The notes beneath the pieces were generated by a model that ran no database searches, was not told where the DNA came from, and saw only the letters and a program-made list of their open reading frames with translations. Below, in pieces: positions 55,348 through 64,000 of a DNA stretch of 64,000 nucleotides. Origin of the DNA: JACRDG01 sp963760985 (GTDB taxonomy: Bacteria; Desulfobacterota; Desulfomonilia; Desulfomonilales; Desulfomonilaceae); contig CAVXFM010000007.1 of the NCBI GenBank assembly GCA_963760985.1, positions 1-64,000 on the forward strand. The letters are read 5' to 3'. Position 1 is the first letter of the stretch. The number at the start of each line of letters is the position of its first letter. Made by a program: the position numbers and the translations under genes.

Positions 55348-55935
55348 ATCGGGATTCCTCCTGGGCTTGACGGCATGAGTGTATCACGCCGTTGCCCTCA
55401 ATGAAACGCAATTGTCCGAACGCTCAGATTCGTGTTCGCGTGTCGTTGCGTGGGAGAAAATGTTGTACGGTACGGAGGATTCAAACCATGCATCCAGACT
55501 GGCAGTGGTCTCAAATGCCCAGCATAGCCTCACAGGGACTCACATGATCAGAGCGCTCAGTCCTCATACTTTCCGCAGTGCCTTGTAGGACGCGATGCAG
55601 ATCTTGATTGACTTTCTGCGAAGCGGTGAGTTACTCTCAAGCGAGCACTGAGCCGCCTTTTTTGATTGGCGTAGCGACGGCTTTGGGTCTCTGTCCTTAT
55701 TGGACGGGACGGAGCCCAGGATCATCTTCGAGTTTGCAGGAACCCTCCTTGCCTTTGTCATCGTCCCACCGCCTTTGGGAATGCCAAGTAGATAACATTC
55801 TCACTGAATTATGGGCCGTGCAAACCGAGGAATCGGTCACTACAGTATATGGAGTATTGTAGGCTCTGGCGGAACAGTATGCAGCGGGGCTGTGCAATTT
55901 CTTTAGGGCTCGTGTAACACGCGAAACGACGGTGA
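55348..55935. other. Intergenic stretch
   Basis: No gene recognised in almost 600 bases between divergent genes. An AT-rich segment with several tata-like boxes near 55830-55860 could hold the promoter of the plus-strand membrane protein gene. Confidence 0.4.
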
Positions 55936-58142
55936 TTGATGCAAATAAGAATAGCGTTGCGCAACATTTTGCCGGTCTTGGGACTACTGTTCGCGATGGC
56001 TGTGGCCATGGGCGGGCATCATGCGAACGAGGACCTGTACATGGCCTTGTGCTCCGGTAGGGACGTGGCAGAGGGACTTCTCGGGCAGCCTGACTATTGG
56101 TCGTTTGTCACGGAAGGCAAAATTTGGATAAATCAAGGTTGGTTGTCCGGGCTGATCTTTTACGGCTCATACCGGGCCTTTGGTGCCCTCGGGCCCGTGT
56201 TGATCAAAGGCCTTTTACTCACGCTCACGCTTGCCCTATGCTTTTGGAAATGCCGTAGACTGGGAATCGAGACGGGAGTCTGTCTCGTTGCGCTTGTGAT
56301 AGGACTCCTGAGCATGGCGCCTCAGTTGTCGATCATTGCGCAGAACTTCGGCCTACTTTGTCTCATTCTGGTCTCCTCTTTTCTCACCATGCCCGTTTCT
56401 TACGGCGCCATAAGGAAGTGGGGATGTCTCCTGGTGATGCTCCTGTGGTCCAACTTGCACGGATCTTTCATGATCGGTTGGGTCATGATCTGGATCAAGG
56501 TTGCCGCCATATTGGTGGACTCCTTGGCTCGAGGTTACGGTCCCGCTCTCTTTGCGCGTGGCGCGAACGAAGAAGGGCGTTCTCCTACCGCTTCGGTTGA
56601 GGCAGAGCCCGGCCTGCAAGTCTTGGACAAAGGAGACTATGCTCGAGAACTTCGAGGATGGATTTGGGTTGCCACGGGAAGTCTCATTCTTATGGCGTTT
56701 GCAAACCCGTACGGATTAGAGAACCTGATCATGCCGTTCCGGCAAGCAGAATCCGGAGCGTGGACCAAAGAGGTCCTCTTCTGGTCCCCTCTCCTCACGT
56801 TTTCAAAGACCCAAGGTCTGGTTCTTTATACAGGGATCCGCTCCGCTCCGTTTCTCATTCATTTATCGATAGTTGCCCTGCTTCTCTGCATCGTGCTCGT
56901 CCTTCAAGGACGTAAAGGCATTGCGTCCTTTTCCATCCGGTCCCAAAGCAAATCCGGAGAAGACATGCTGACCGAGGTGATGATCTCGGTTTTTCTCGTG
57001 GTTCTTGCGTTTCGTTTTGGCCGCACGATTTTGTTCACCGCTCCTGCCTTAATTCCTCTTACCGGATATCTCCTTGAGCAGTTTATGGGGACGGAACGAG
57101 GCACGTGCAGGACGGGGAGCCCCATTTCCAAGCGAAACTCGGCCAGGCTTTTGCTCTTTGTCCAATGTTTCCTGACTGCTCTGGCGATACTATGGTTTCG
57201 CTTTGAGACCTTCCTGCCGTATCTTCCTCACAACCCTTTTGCTGGGAAGGAGCCTTTATCTGAAAGAGTTTCTAGGCCCATTTTCCTGGCAGGTTAAGGG
57301 CCTTACCGGCTTCATGAGAGAGAACCGGATGATGGGTCGAGTCTGCTCCAGTTGGCAGATGGCTGATGTTCTCTCTTGTGGGAGGTGCCCGGTGTGCAGA
57401 TCCTTCTTGACCTACGGGCTCAGAGCCTCTATTCGGCCGAACTCCTCAACGAGTACCACGCATTTCTCGAGTCGACCCTCATTCACCGTCATTGGTGTCC
57501 AAGGCATTGGGACTACTCGACTTGTTCCAGGTGAGAGCAGTGGCCGTAGACAAACGGTCGGAGCCGTCACTCCTCCCTGTCGTCTTGTCTGCTTCGCGGC
57601 GATGGGTCCCCATTTATCAGGATACACACACCCTGTTTGATGTGCGATCACACTCCCGGGAGGCCGCTTGCCTGCTGAAAGGAGACAGCGCAACCTGCGT
57701 TCGGTACCCTGATCCTGCCACCAGGGCGTTGAGTTTGGCGACGTTGTGGTTGGAAACAGGCAGACCTCTTCCTCCTGAGATCGAGGAAGAACTCCGGCGG
57801 TCCGTGGTGAACCACCCTTCAACCTTGGCCTACAAGGGCATTTGTGTTTCTGACCGGCGGCGTTCCGGCATGTTGACCTCCAAGACCAAGGCATACTTAT
57901 GGTCAGAGTTCCTCAGGCTGGGCAAGTTGAATTACCACCGTCCGGGAGGTTACGATATTTTGTCCAGCCGGGCAGAAATTCTTGGTGAGCTCAAGAGAGC
58001 AGGCTTTTTCTCGCATTTGACACATACAAACGTCGAAAACCGAAGATTAAGCCAGTCTCTGTCTAAGCAAATGAAGGAAGTTTGGTCGCTTTACTGGCCG
58101 TGGAGCATACCCAAACCCAGCTCTGCTCCCAATGGCGTATAA
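55936..58142 (+). pseudogene. Large membrane protein, possible GT-C-like glycosyltransferase, with several frameshifts
   Basis: The first frame (ATG 55936 or 55939) encodes 453 residues with about ten hydrophobic helices and an early HHANEDLYMALCSGRDVAEG loop (His/Asp/Glu just after helix 1, as in GT-C enzymes). After about 57290 the protein continues in other frames: FMRENRMMGRVCSSWQMADV, then LLWEVPGVQILLDLRAQSLY and HAFLES, then GLLDLFQVRAVAVDKRSEPS to 58142. Three shifts are needed. Family assignment is by topology only. Confidence 0.5.
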
Positions 58143-58186
58143 GCGTTTGGGGAAAGAGAGTGTATCAGGTAATACCATTTGGCAAT

Positions 58187-58540
58187 TCAACAAGTAACTT
58201 GCACATAGGAGAAGTTTGTCATTGAGCAGACCCTATCGGGATCGCGGTGAAGCTCTCGCAATCCCTTGCAGAAAGCTTCCACCACCGCATCGGGTGACTT
58301 GAAGGCTTTGTTGGGAAGGTATTTTTCCCTCAACTCCTCCCGCAGATGCTCCACCGGGTTGAGTTCCGGACTATGGGGCGGCTGCTGTGTCAGCCGTATG
58401 TTCTCGGGGATTTTCAGATCGTGAGATCTGTGCCATCCAGCCCCATCTATCAGCATGATGACGAAGTAGTCCTTGAATTCATGGGAGACTTCCTCCAGGA
58501 ACAGGTTCATCACGTCAGTGTTTGCGTACGGCAAGATCAA
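58187..58540 (-). pseudogene. C-terminal fragment of an IS630-family transposase
   Basis: LILPYANTDVMNLFLEEVSH, then DYFVIMLIDGAGWHRSHDLK (catalytic Asp region) and HSPELNPVEHLREELREKYL (SPELNPVE-E) are typical of the IS630 DDE domain. The N-terminal half is missing: the fragment meets the left end of the IS1634-like element at about 58541. Confidence 0.7.
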
Positions 58541-60394
58541 ACCGGAGTTTCCGGGAATTGGCGATACAAAGCTGTAACGCTTGGGAATTCTAGGCAAAAC
58601 CTCCCGCTAGTGTGTACCTCTAACATTATATGACACAGTTAGGTTGACAGCAAGAGCATGACTGTGGTAGATGCCTCTGCATGAGCTACCTGCAGAAAAA
58701 GAACATCCGAGGTCACACCTACTACTATTACACCGTGACCAAAAGGATCGATGGCAAGTCCGCCAAGATCCAGCAGGTCTATCTGGGGACTCCGGATCAG
58801 ATCTTCGAGAAGTGCTCGGCCGCTCAAGAACCGGGACTGCCGGTCAAGACCTCTCACCTGGAGTTCGGGCTCGCCGCGGCACTTTACCAGCAGGCTCTGG
58901 AGCTGGGAGTTATCCCGCTGATCAACTCGTACGCTTGTGGCACCTCCGCGTATCTCGACGTAGGTCAGTATCTGGTGCTCGCGGCCATCAATCGGGTCTG
59001 TGAGCCCAAAAGTAAGAACGGAATCGCCGCATGGTACAAGAAGAGCATGCTGCCCAGTCTGTTTACGATTCCTGTGAGCTCGGCCACGGGACAGAGATTC
59101 TGGGACGCGATGGACCGTCTGCCCGTGGAAGCGATTCCCCGCATCGAAGAGGGCCTGTGGGCGAACACTCTTCAGCGGTTCTCCGTCCCGCTGGATTGGC
59201 TCATCTACGATACCACCGATTTCTTCAGTTACTTGGCCGAGCAGACTCCATCCGAGGTCAACGAGAAAGGTCATAACAAAGCCTTTCGCCATCATCTACG
59301 TCAGGTAGGCCTGGCAGCTTCCGTGGTCAGGGGGCTCGGCCTGCCGCTTATCCACGAGCTCTACGGAGGCTCCCAAAACGACGCAACACTCTTCCCCACT
59401 GCCATATCTCGGACCATCGAGAGAGTCCGGGCACTTTCGGATGGACATGTGGAGAGCCTTACCGTCGTGTTCGACAAGGGGAACAACTCCTGTGCGAATA
59501 TTGCGGGTCTGGGCCGCGAAGGGATTCATTTCATCGGCAGCCTTTCCCCCAGCCATTACCCGGAACTGTGCTCCATACGCCTGTCCCGTTACACACCCGA
59601 GACGCTGGGAAACGGGAGAGAGATCCTCGCATTCGATACGAGGACCAAGGCCTTCGACCGATCCATCAGGGTGGTGCTCATGTACAACGGGGCCACCGCG
59701 AGGAAGAAGGAGCGACGCTTTCAGAAGGATCTTGGGAGAGCATTGGCCGACCTCAACCAGGTTTGCTGGGCGAAGGTCAAAGACCCTGAAGCCAAGATCC
59801 GGGAGGTGGTAAAGCCCAAGCTGCCGGCGTACCTGTTCAAAACCGAAGGCGTCGGCGCCAATCTCAAGGTGGGTCTCGATCAGAGAGCAGTGAAGAAATA
59901 CATGAATCGCTTTGGAAAGATTCTCGTCTTCACGGATCGTACCGACCTGACCGCTCTGGAAGTGGCTCAAGCCTACACCGACCGCAATGAGGTCGAGCAG
60001 CTCTTCGGGGAGATGAACGACCCGATGACGGTACCTTTCCAACCGGTGCGCCACTGGACAGACCAGAAGATCGTGGTGCATGCCTTCATCTGCATCCTGG
60101 GACTGCTCTTGCTTAAGCTTCTCCAACGCAGGCTTAAGGAGAAGGGCATCACCCTGAGCCTGGAGCTCATCGAGGACGAACTGTCCTGCGTGCAGTTGGG
60201 ACTCTGGATAACCCGTTCAGGAAAACTCTTCAAGATCATCTCCGACCAATCCATGCTCCAGGCGAAGATGTATGACATCCTTTCACTTCAAAATGTAGCA
60301 GCAATGTTAGGGGTTCAGCCCAACTCATCCTAGTCTTCTGATATCACGTATGATAACGCGGTTTGTTTACTGTTCCGGCGGAAACTCCGGTCAG
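58541..60394 (+). mobile_element. IS1634-like insertion sequence, complete
   Basis: The left end ACCGGAGTTTCCG matches the inverted right end (ACCGGAGTTTCCGCCGGAAC). One intact transposase gene is inside. Its right boundary agrees with the point where similarity to the truncated copy at 24003-25393 stops. No clear target duplication is seen. Confidence 0.75.
58681..60333 (+). CDS. Transposase, IS1634 family
   Basis: 550 residues. N-terminal SYLQKKNIRGHTYYYYTVTK is typical of IS1634/IS1549 transposases. Catalytic sites: DWLIYDTTDFFSYLAEQ (Asp), ESLTVVFDKGNNSCANIAGL (Asp) and AYTDRNEVEQLFGEMNDPMT (Glu), then the hydrophobic IVVHAFICILGLLLLKLLQR. The reading frame is intact, so this copy could mobilise both copies in the window. 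The start at ATG 58681 has no strong ribosome-binding site, as usual for IS elements. Confidence 0.88.
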   Translation: MSYLQKKNIRGHTYYYYTVTKRIDGKSAKIQQVYLGTPDQIFEKCSAAQEPGLPVKTSHLEFGLAAALYQQALELGVIPLINSYACGTSAYLDVGQYLVLAAINRVCEPKSKNGIAAWYKKSMLPSLFTIPVSSATGQRFWDAMDRLPVEAIPRIEEGLWANTLQRFSVPLDWLIYDTTDFFSYLAEQTPSEVNEKGHNKAFRHHLRQVGLAASVVRGLGLPLIHELYGGSQNDATLFPTAISRTIERVRALSDGHVESLTVVFDKGNNSCANIAGLGREGIHFIGSLSPSHYPELCSIRLSRYTPETLGNGREILAFDTRTKAFDRSIRVVLMYNGATARKKERRFQKDLGRALADLNQVCWAKVKDPEAKIREVVKPKLPAYLFKTEGVGANLKVGLDQRAVKKYMNRFGKILVFTDRTDLTALEVAQAYTDRNEVEQLFGEMNDPMTVPFQPVRHWTDQKIVVHAFICILGLLLLKLLQRRLKEKGITLSLELIEDELSCVQLGLWITRSGKLFKIISDQSMLQAKMYDILSLQNVAAMLGVQPNSS

Positions 60395-60736
60395 CCCGCG
60401 GAAAAATGTCTTGACATTCTTACTCGGTGGCGGATCATGTATCCCTCTTATATCAATCGAGACATAAGGCTCTAGAGCAAGCATGCTCGCCTCTTTTCAT
60501 TAGGGTGGGAACGCCCCCCGGCACGCAGGGAGCGCAGCGCGCTGTGATCCTGAAGCGCATTGAGAAGGACCTTCATTCTTGAGGGCGGTTCCGTATCAAT
60601 CGACTGAAGCGTCGGGGTATTGCCAAGCCTTATCAGGAGCGTTTTTCGAAGGGGTGAGGAGCGAGTGGGTCCCTTTCAATGAGGTTCCGCTTCGGCCCGA
60701 AAGACCGCAACCCTCATCGGCTGCAATTACAAGAAG
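60395..60736. other. Stretch without a recognised intact gene
   Basis: No gene recognised. The frame leading into the small ParB-like ORF is open from about 60710, so part of this stretch may be the lost 5' end of that gene. Confidence 0.35.
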
Positions 60737-61027
60737 GTGGACAAGATACGGAAGGTTCGGAGAGATGGCACGCCCCAGATCCAGGAAGCTGTGAGAAATG
60801 ACGAGATGACCGTCAACAAGGCGTACAAGCTGATCCGCGACATGGAGTTGGGGACGGAGGAGAGCGAAAAGAGGTTGGCGGCCGCGCGCATCAAGGCAGC
60901 GAGGACTCTGTTGAGCGATGAGAACTTCGCGGTCTTGCAGGAGTTGGGCGGGGATGTGGGCGACCATATGAATAAGGCCTTGGAAATGTATATGCGCTTG
61001 CTCCGGGAGCAAGATCGCGCAGAATGA
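60737..61027 (+). CDS. ParB-like C-terminal fragment or small DNA-binding-type protein
   Basis: A 96-residue frame from GTG 60737: IRKVRRDGTPQIQEAVRNDE followed by MTVNKAYKLIRDMELGTEES, a pattern seen in ParB-like proteins ('rk..GtpelqeaVenGelsi..A.kl'). The rest is a charged amphipathic helix ending EMYMRLLREQDRAE. No good ribosome-binding site, and the frame continues upstream, so it may be the 3' end of a longer gene. Confidence 0.45.
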   Translation: MDKIRKVRRDGTPQIQEAVRNDEMTVNKAYKLIRDMELGTEESEKRLAAARIKAARTLLSDENFAVLQELGGDVGDHMNKALEMYMRLLREQDRAE

Positions 61028-61224
61028 CCCGGAATGGCATGGTGCGCTAACGCGTGCTTATTTTCACCGACTTTCCGTATAAACCTGAGAGCTCGCTTCC
61101 TCGTCCGCAAGGAGCTGTAGGGCGTGGGGCAGTCAGGGGGAAATGCAAGGGGAGAGCCGCACTATCCCCTATTTCCCGAGGAACGAAAGAGTGAGGTATT
61201 CGGGACTCTGTAGGAGAGCACAAA

Positions 61225-61962
61225 ATGTATTGGTCCAACGCGTCTAAATTGGCAGAAGACTTGCGAGAAGGTCGGGTTGACGAAACGGAACGGTTCCAAT
61301 ACTACCTTGCAACTTTCGCCGCACTGAGTATCGGAGTTCCGATATTCTTTTATTCAGTTCAGCCACTTCGCATTGACGATCTGATTTACCTTGTCGTAGC
61401 GGCGATCATAGGGGTTATAGGCGCGATTCTTTGCTCTAGAGTCAATAAAAGTGGAGACAACATCGATTTTCTTCCAAGGATGATCTGCCTAAGCTGGACG
61501 GGGATATGCAACTTCTCGATCATGTGCGTTATTCTCTTCGTTGTCCATTCCTTGGGCGCTGCGCCGCATGGACTTTCATCATTCCTGTCCTACGTGTCCG
61601 ACGTACCACAGCGGATTATGGAAGCTTGGAGCTGGTGGGGATCTTTCTCTTCGATGTCTATATTGGTAATGGTTTATTATGGATTTCTCTATCTTTATCT
61701 CGTCAGGGTCGCCCAGGCGACAGAAGGCAGATTTCTGGTTGACATGGTGACGACCGAGTTATCCGTCGGGAAGACTGCGCTTGGGGTGCTCATGTTTCCT
61801 GGATCTTTAATCCTATTAGCGGTCACAGAGAGCTATATCACGAAGCATGGGGCATCGGAAGTAATAGCGCGGCTCGCGGGCTTGTCGGTTGCAGGGCTAT
61901 GGCTGATATTGATTGGCTGGGGTTTTGCCTTGTTGCACAAACGATCCATGATACGAGGCTGA
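61225..61962 (+). CDS. Hypothetical multi-spanning membrane protein
   Basis: 245 residues; ATG 61225 follows GGAGAGC. Six or seven hydrophobic segments are visible (ALSIGVPIFFYSV, LIYLVVAAIIGVIGAIL, FSIMCVILFVVHSL, SILVMVYYGFLYLYLV, ALGVLMFPGSLILLAV, LAGLSVAGLWLILIGWGFAL). Short N-terminal cytosolic part (NASKLAEDLREGRVDETERF). I do not recognise the family. It is surrounded by transposon remnants and has no evident partners. Confidence 0.6.
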   Translation: MYWSNASKLAEDLREGRVDETERFQYYLATFAALSIGVPIFFYSVQPLRIDDLIYLVVAAIIGVIGAILCSRVNKSGDNIDFLPRMICLSWTGICNFSIMCVILFVVHSLGAAPHGLSSFLSYVSDVPQRIMEAWSWWGSFSSMSILVMVYYGFLYLYLVRVAQATEGRFLVDMVTTELSVGKTALGVLMFPGSLILLAVTESYITKHGASEVIARLAGLSVAGLWLILIGWGFALLHKRSMIRG

Positions 61963-62159
61963 GGGGGTGCGTATGTACATTGGTCTGACACGAGGGCCTC
62001 GTGCAAATCGTGGAACTCCTCGAAGTCCATGGAACCAAGGATTAAAGTCTCCTCTGGAACGACCCAGCGGTAAGAGACCAGACCGAGGATTTGATCGTCC
62101 AAATCGGGGTCTGCTCGAGAAGATGTTTCAGCAGACAAAGGCTACTCTGCCCCCGCCTA

Positions 62160-63288
62160 GTGTCGCGTTCCTTAAATAAGGTCTACGATTAGGCAGCGAG
62201 GACTTTCCCTGTGTAAGTCCACTTGAATGGATGTGCACGATCCCTGTTGTATCGTTTGATGTAGAACGTGATCTGATCGACCAGCTCCTTCTTTGACTTC
62301 CAGACTCCGCCCTTGACCACATCGCGGGCGAAGATGTTGAACCAGATCTCGATTTGGTTGAGCCATGAAGCGTACGTCGGCGTGAAATGGAGAGTAAGTC
62401 TTCTTCTCCGGGAGACCCACTCCATCACATCAGGATGCTTGTGCAGAGGCAAGTTGTCGGCAATCACGTGAAGGTGTTTGTGAGGATGGGAGCGATACAG
62501 ACTTTTCAGAAAAGCCAAAAAGACATGCCGATTGTTCCGGTCCACACAGCGTGCCTCCACGGTACCCTCATGCACAGCGAGTGCTGCGAGCAGGCACGTC
62601 GTACCATGACGGGTGTAGGTAGCTGTATGTCGTTTCGGATTCCCCGGCTTGAGAGGCAGCTCAGGCTGAGTCCGATCAAGTGCCTGAATCTGAGATTTCT
62701 CATCCACGCTCAGGACCAAGGCGTTCTCAGGAGGGTCCAAATACAGTCCTATAATGTCCACCTGCTTGGGTTCGAATTCTGGGTCTGGGCTCTTGCTACA
62801 CCAGTGATGAATCTTGTGAGGCTTGAGCGACGCATCGTTGAGAATCCGATGGATTGTCGTGGACCCAAGTCCCGTTGCCCTCGCAAGCTCTCGCCTGCTC
62901 CATGCATTGCCGCCGTTTGTCGGCCGCTCACATGCCAAGTCTGATTACTTGTGCTCTTTGCCAGGGAGTGATCACAGGGGGCCTGCCTTTACGAGGTGCG
63001 TCCTTGAGTCCATCCACGCGGTCCTCCATGAACCGCTTCCTCCATTTCACGCAGTTCTTTTCACTGAGTCCACTGCGCTGACTGATCTCTCCCAGAGTCC
63101 TGCCCTCTTCAGACAGAAGAATCACCTGGGCCCGACGGCTCAAACGCTGCTCCGTCTTATGGCTTGTCACCCACATGCTCAGGGTGGCTCTCTCCTCTCC
63201 CGGCAAATCAAAACGTACACTTTGTCTCGCCATGGCTGCCCTCCATGGCTACATATGATACACACCTTACTTGAGGAACGCAACACTA
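62160..63288 (-). mobile_element. IS630-like insertion sequence with TA target duplication
   Basis: Flanked by TA at 62158-62159 and 63289-63290. Ends: left GTGTCGCGTTCCTTAAATAA, right inverted GTGTTGCGTTCCTCAAGTAA, 26 or so bases of imperfect inverted repeat. TA duplication is the signature of IS630/Tc1 insertion. Confidence 0.85.
62189..63233 (-). pseudogene. IS630-family transposase, in two frames
   Basis: The first frame (63233-62928) gives the helix-turn-helix: SRRAQVILLSEEGRTLGEIS and SGLSEKNCVKWRKRFMED. The second (62938-62189) gives a further HTH (SRRELARATGLGSTTIHRIL) and the DDE domain (LVLSVDEKSQIQALDRTQPE, HVIADNLPLHKHPDV, LHFTPTYASWLNQIEIWFNI). Dropping one G in TTGGCA at about 62942 would fuse them in frame (IRLACERPTNGG). 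This may be an inactivating indel, an assembly error or a programmed frameshift. Confidence 0.75.
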
Positions 63289-63554
63289 GGGAGGTCCCTT
63301 ATCATCGCTGGCAGCTGCGGCTGCTTCACCTCGGTGGTCTTGACAGAGTTCAAATACCCTCTCATGCTGGACGACACGTCCAAATAGATGCCGACCGATG
63401 TCACTTGATCTCCGGGCTGTCGAGGAGGTGTGGCTGCCGCGATCTGCTTCGTCATTTCCGCCGGCAAGCAGGTCACTGAACTGTTACAAGAGGCCAACAA
63501 CACAAGCGTCGGTAAGAAGAAACACAAAGCAGTCCTGATGCAAATCAGGCGCAT
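63289..63554 (-). pseudogene. Lipoprotein with VWA-like motif, interrupted by the IS630-like element
   Basis: The signal peptide ICIRTALCFFLPTLVLLASC has a lipobox (L-A-S-C). After a short linker comes VTSVGIYLDVSSSMRGYLNS, whose D-x-S-x-S resembles the metal site of von Willebrand A domains. The frame is cut at MIRDLP by the insertion at 63289. The rest, expected at 61967-62157 on the minus strand, cannot be joined in a single convincing frame. It would have been an outer- or inner-membrane-anchored protein. Confidence 0.55.
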
Positions 63555-63584
63555 GAATGAAGTTGACATTGCTTCAGATGCCAT

Positions 63585-64000
63585 ATGGAGTCCCCAATTC
63601 TTATTTCAGAAATAGCTTAGATTCGTCGGTTTCGTCTCGGACCACAAATGGGCTATTGATGACGCATTTCCAGGTGGGAATGGGCCTTTGTGACAAATCT
63701 TTACCATCAGCATACCCAATTCTCCCTCCTCTGCCAGATCCGAAACGTACGGTGAGCCGTCGGTCTTCTTTTCCGCATAGGCTGCCCATGTTTACGAGAA
63801 CCTGCCCTTTTTTCGAGCCTGCTTCAGAAAGAGCGAATGCCTCCCCCTATGCTCTCAGCCGTCTCTGTCTCCATGAACGGACAACGGTAGGCCGGGGCAC
63901 AGCGCTTCTGGATGGTTGCTCTGTAGCATAGCTAGGATCGCAGATTGACCGCGATAACCCGGAGTGCCCGACGGGTGATCGCGCCATTGGACCAGCCCTC
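63585..64000. other. Right-edge stretch without a recognised gene
   Basis: Open frames exist on both strands (for instance minus-strand 63601-63789), but none has a clear ribosome-binding site or family resemblance. The minus-strand frame could be the 3' end of a gene beyond the window. Confidence 0.35.

Noticed and set aside
1..64000. CRISPR arrays, tRNA or rRNA genes, prophage structural genes
   Set aside because: No regularly spaced repeats, no tRNA cloverleaf or rRNA sequence, and no capsid, tail or terminase genes were recognised on reading.

Overview
The window looks like the chromosome of an anaerobic bacterium of the former Deltaproteobacteria (Desulfobacterota; Desulfomonile- or Syntrophus-like). 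This is an inference from a gas-vesicle cluster under apparent sigma-54 control, an AhpD-like gene with an in-frame TGA at the redox-cysteine position (probable selenoprotein), a remnant of 6-hydroxycyclohex-1-ene-1-carbonyl-CoA dehydrogenase (anaerobic benzoate pathway), and many large PAS histidine kinases. No rRNA, tRNA or CRISPR array was seen.

Left part (1-32 kb) is an accessory region worn by insertion sequences. It holds a broken TPP enzyme, an SMP-30-type lactonase, a frameshifted thaumatin-like surface protein, the probable selenoprotein, an IHF alpha subunit, a TolC-family protein, YihY, an MtfA-type peptidase, a glycosyltransferase and a frameshifted sugar phosphorylase. Between them lie elements and remnants resembling IS701, IS1380, IS630, IS1634 and IS66, with truncated polA and had genes wedged among them.

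Central part (28-52.2 kb) is the coherent system: a gas-vesicle locus on the minus strand in two transcription units. The upstream unit is ntrC-type regulator, gvpH (Hsp20), CDC48-type AAA ATPase, gvpF/L, gvpF/L, with coupled or overlapping starts. The downstream unit is gvpA, a GvpC-like protein with 33-residue repeats, a DnaJ-type zinc-finger protein, gvpN, gvpV, a zinc-ribbon protein, gvpF/L, gvpG, gvpS-like, gvpK and gvpJ. A GG-N10-GC sigma-54 promoter lies in front of gvpA, and a perfect-consensus one precedes a divergent response regulator/kinase pair. Related kinase/response-regulator pairs flank the cluster on both sides, and a structured repeat of about 160 bp occurs three times, only in this region. 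A plausible reading is that the kinases sense a cue, the sigma-54 activator switches on gvpA and the accessory genes, and the chaperone-like proteins (Hsp20, CDC48, GvpN, zinc-finger proteins) assist vesicle assembly.

Right part (52.2-64 kb) carries a DMT transporter, a frameshifted MFS transporter with a small upstream ORF, a decayed membrane protein, a complete IS1634-like element, a membrane protein, and an IS630-like element inserted at TA in a lipoprotein gene.

At least nine otherwise well-preserved genes have single frameshifts, so either the assembly has indel errors or this genome is rich in young pseudogenes.
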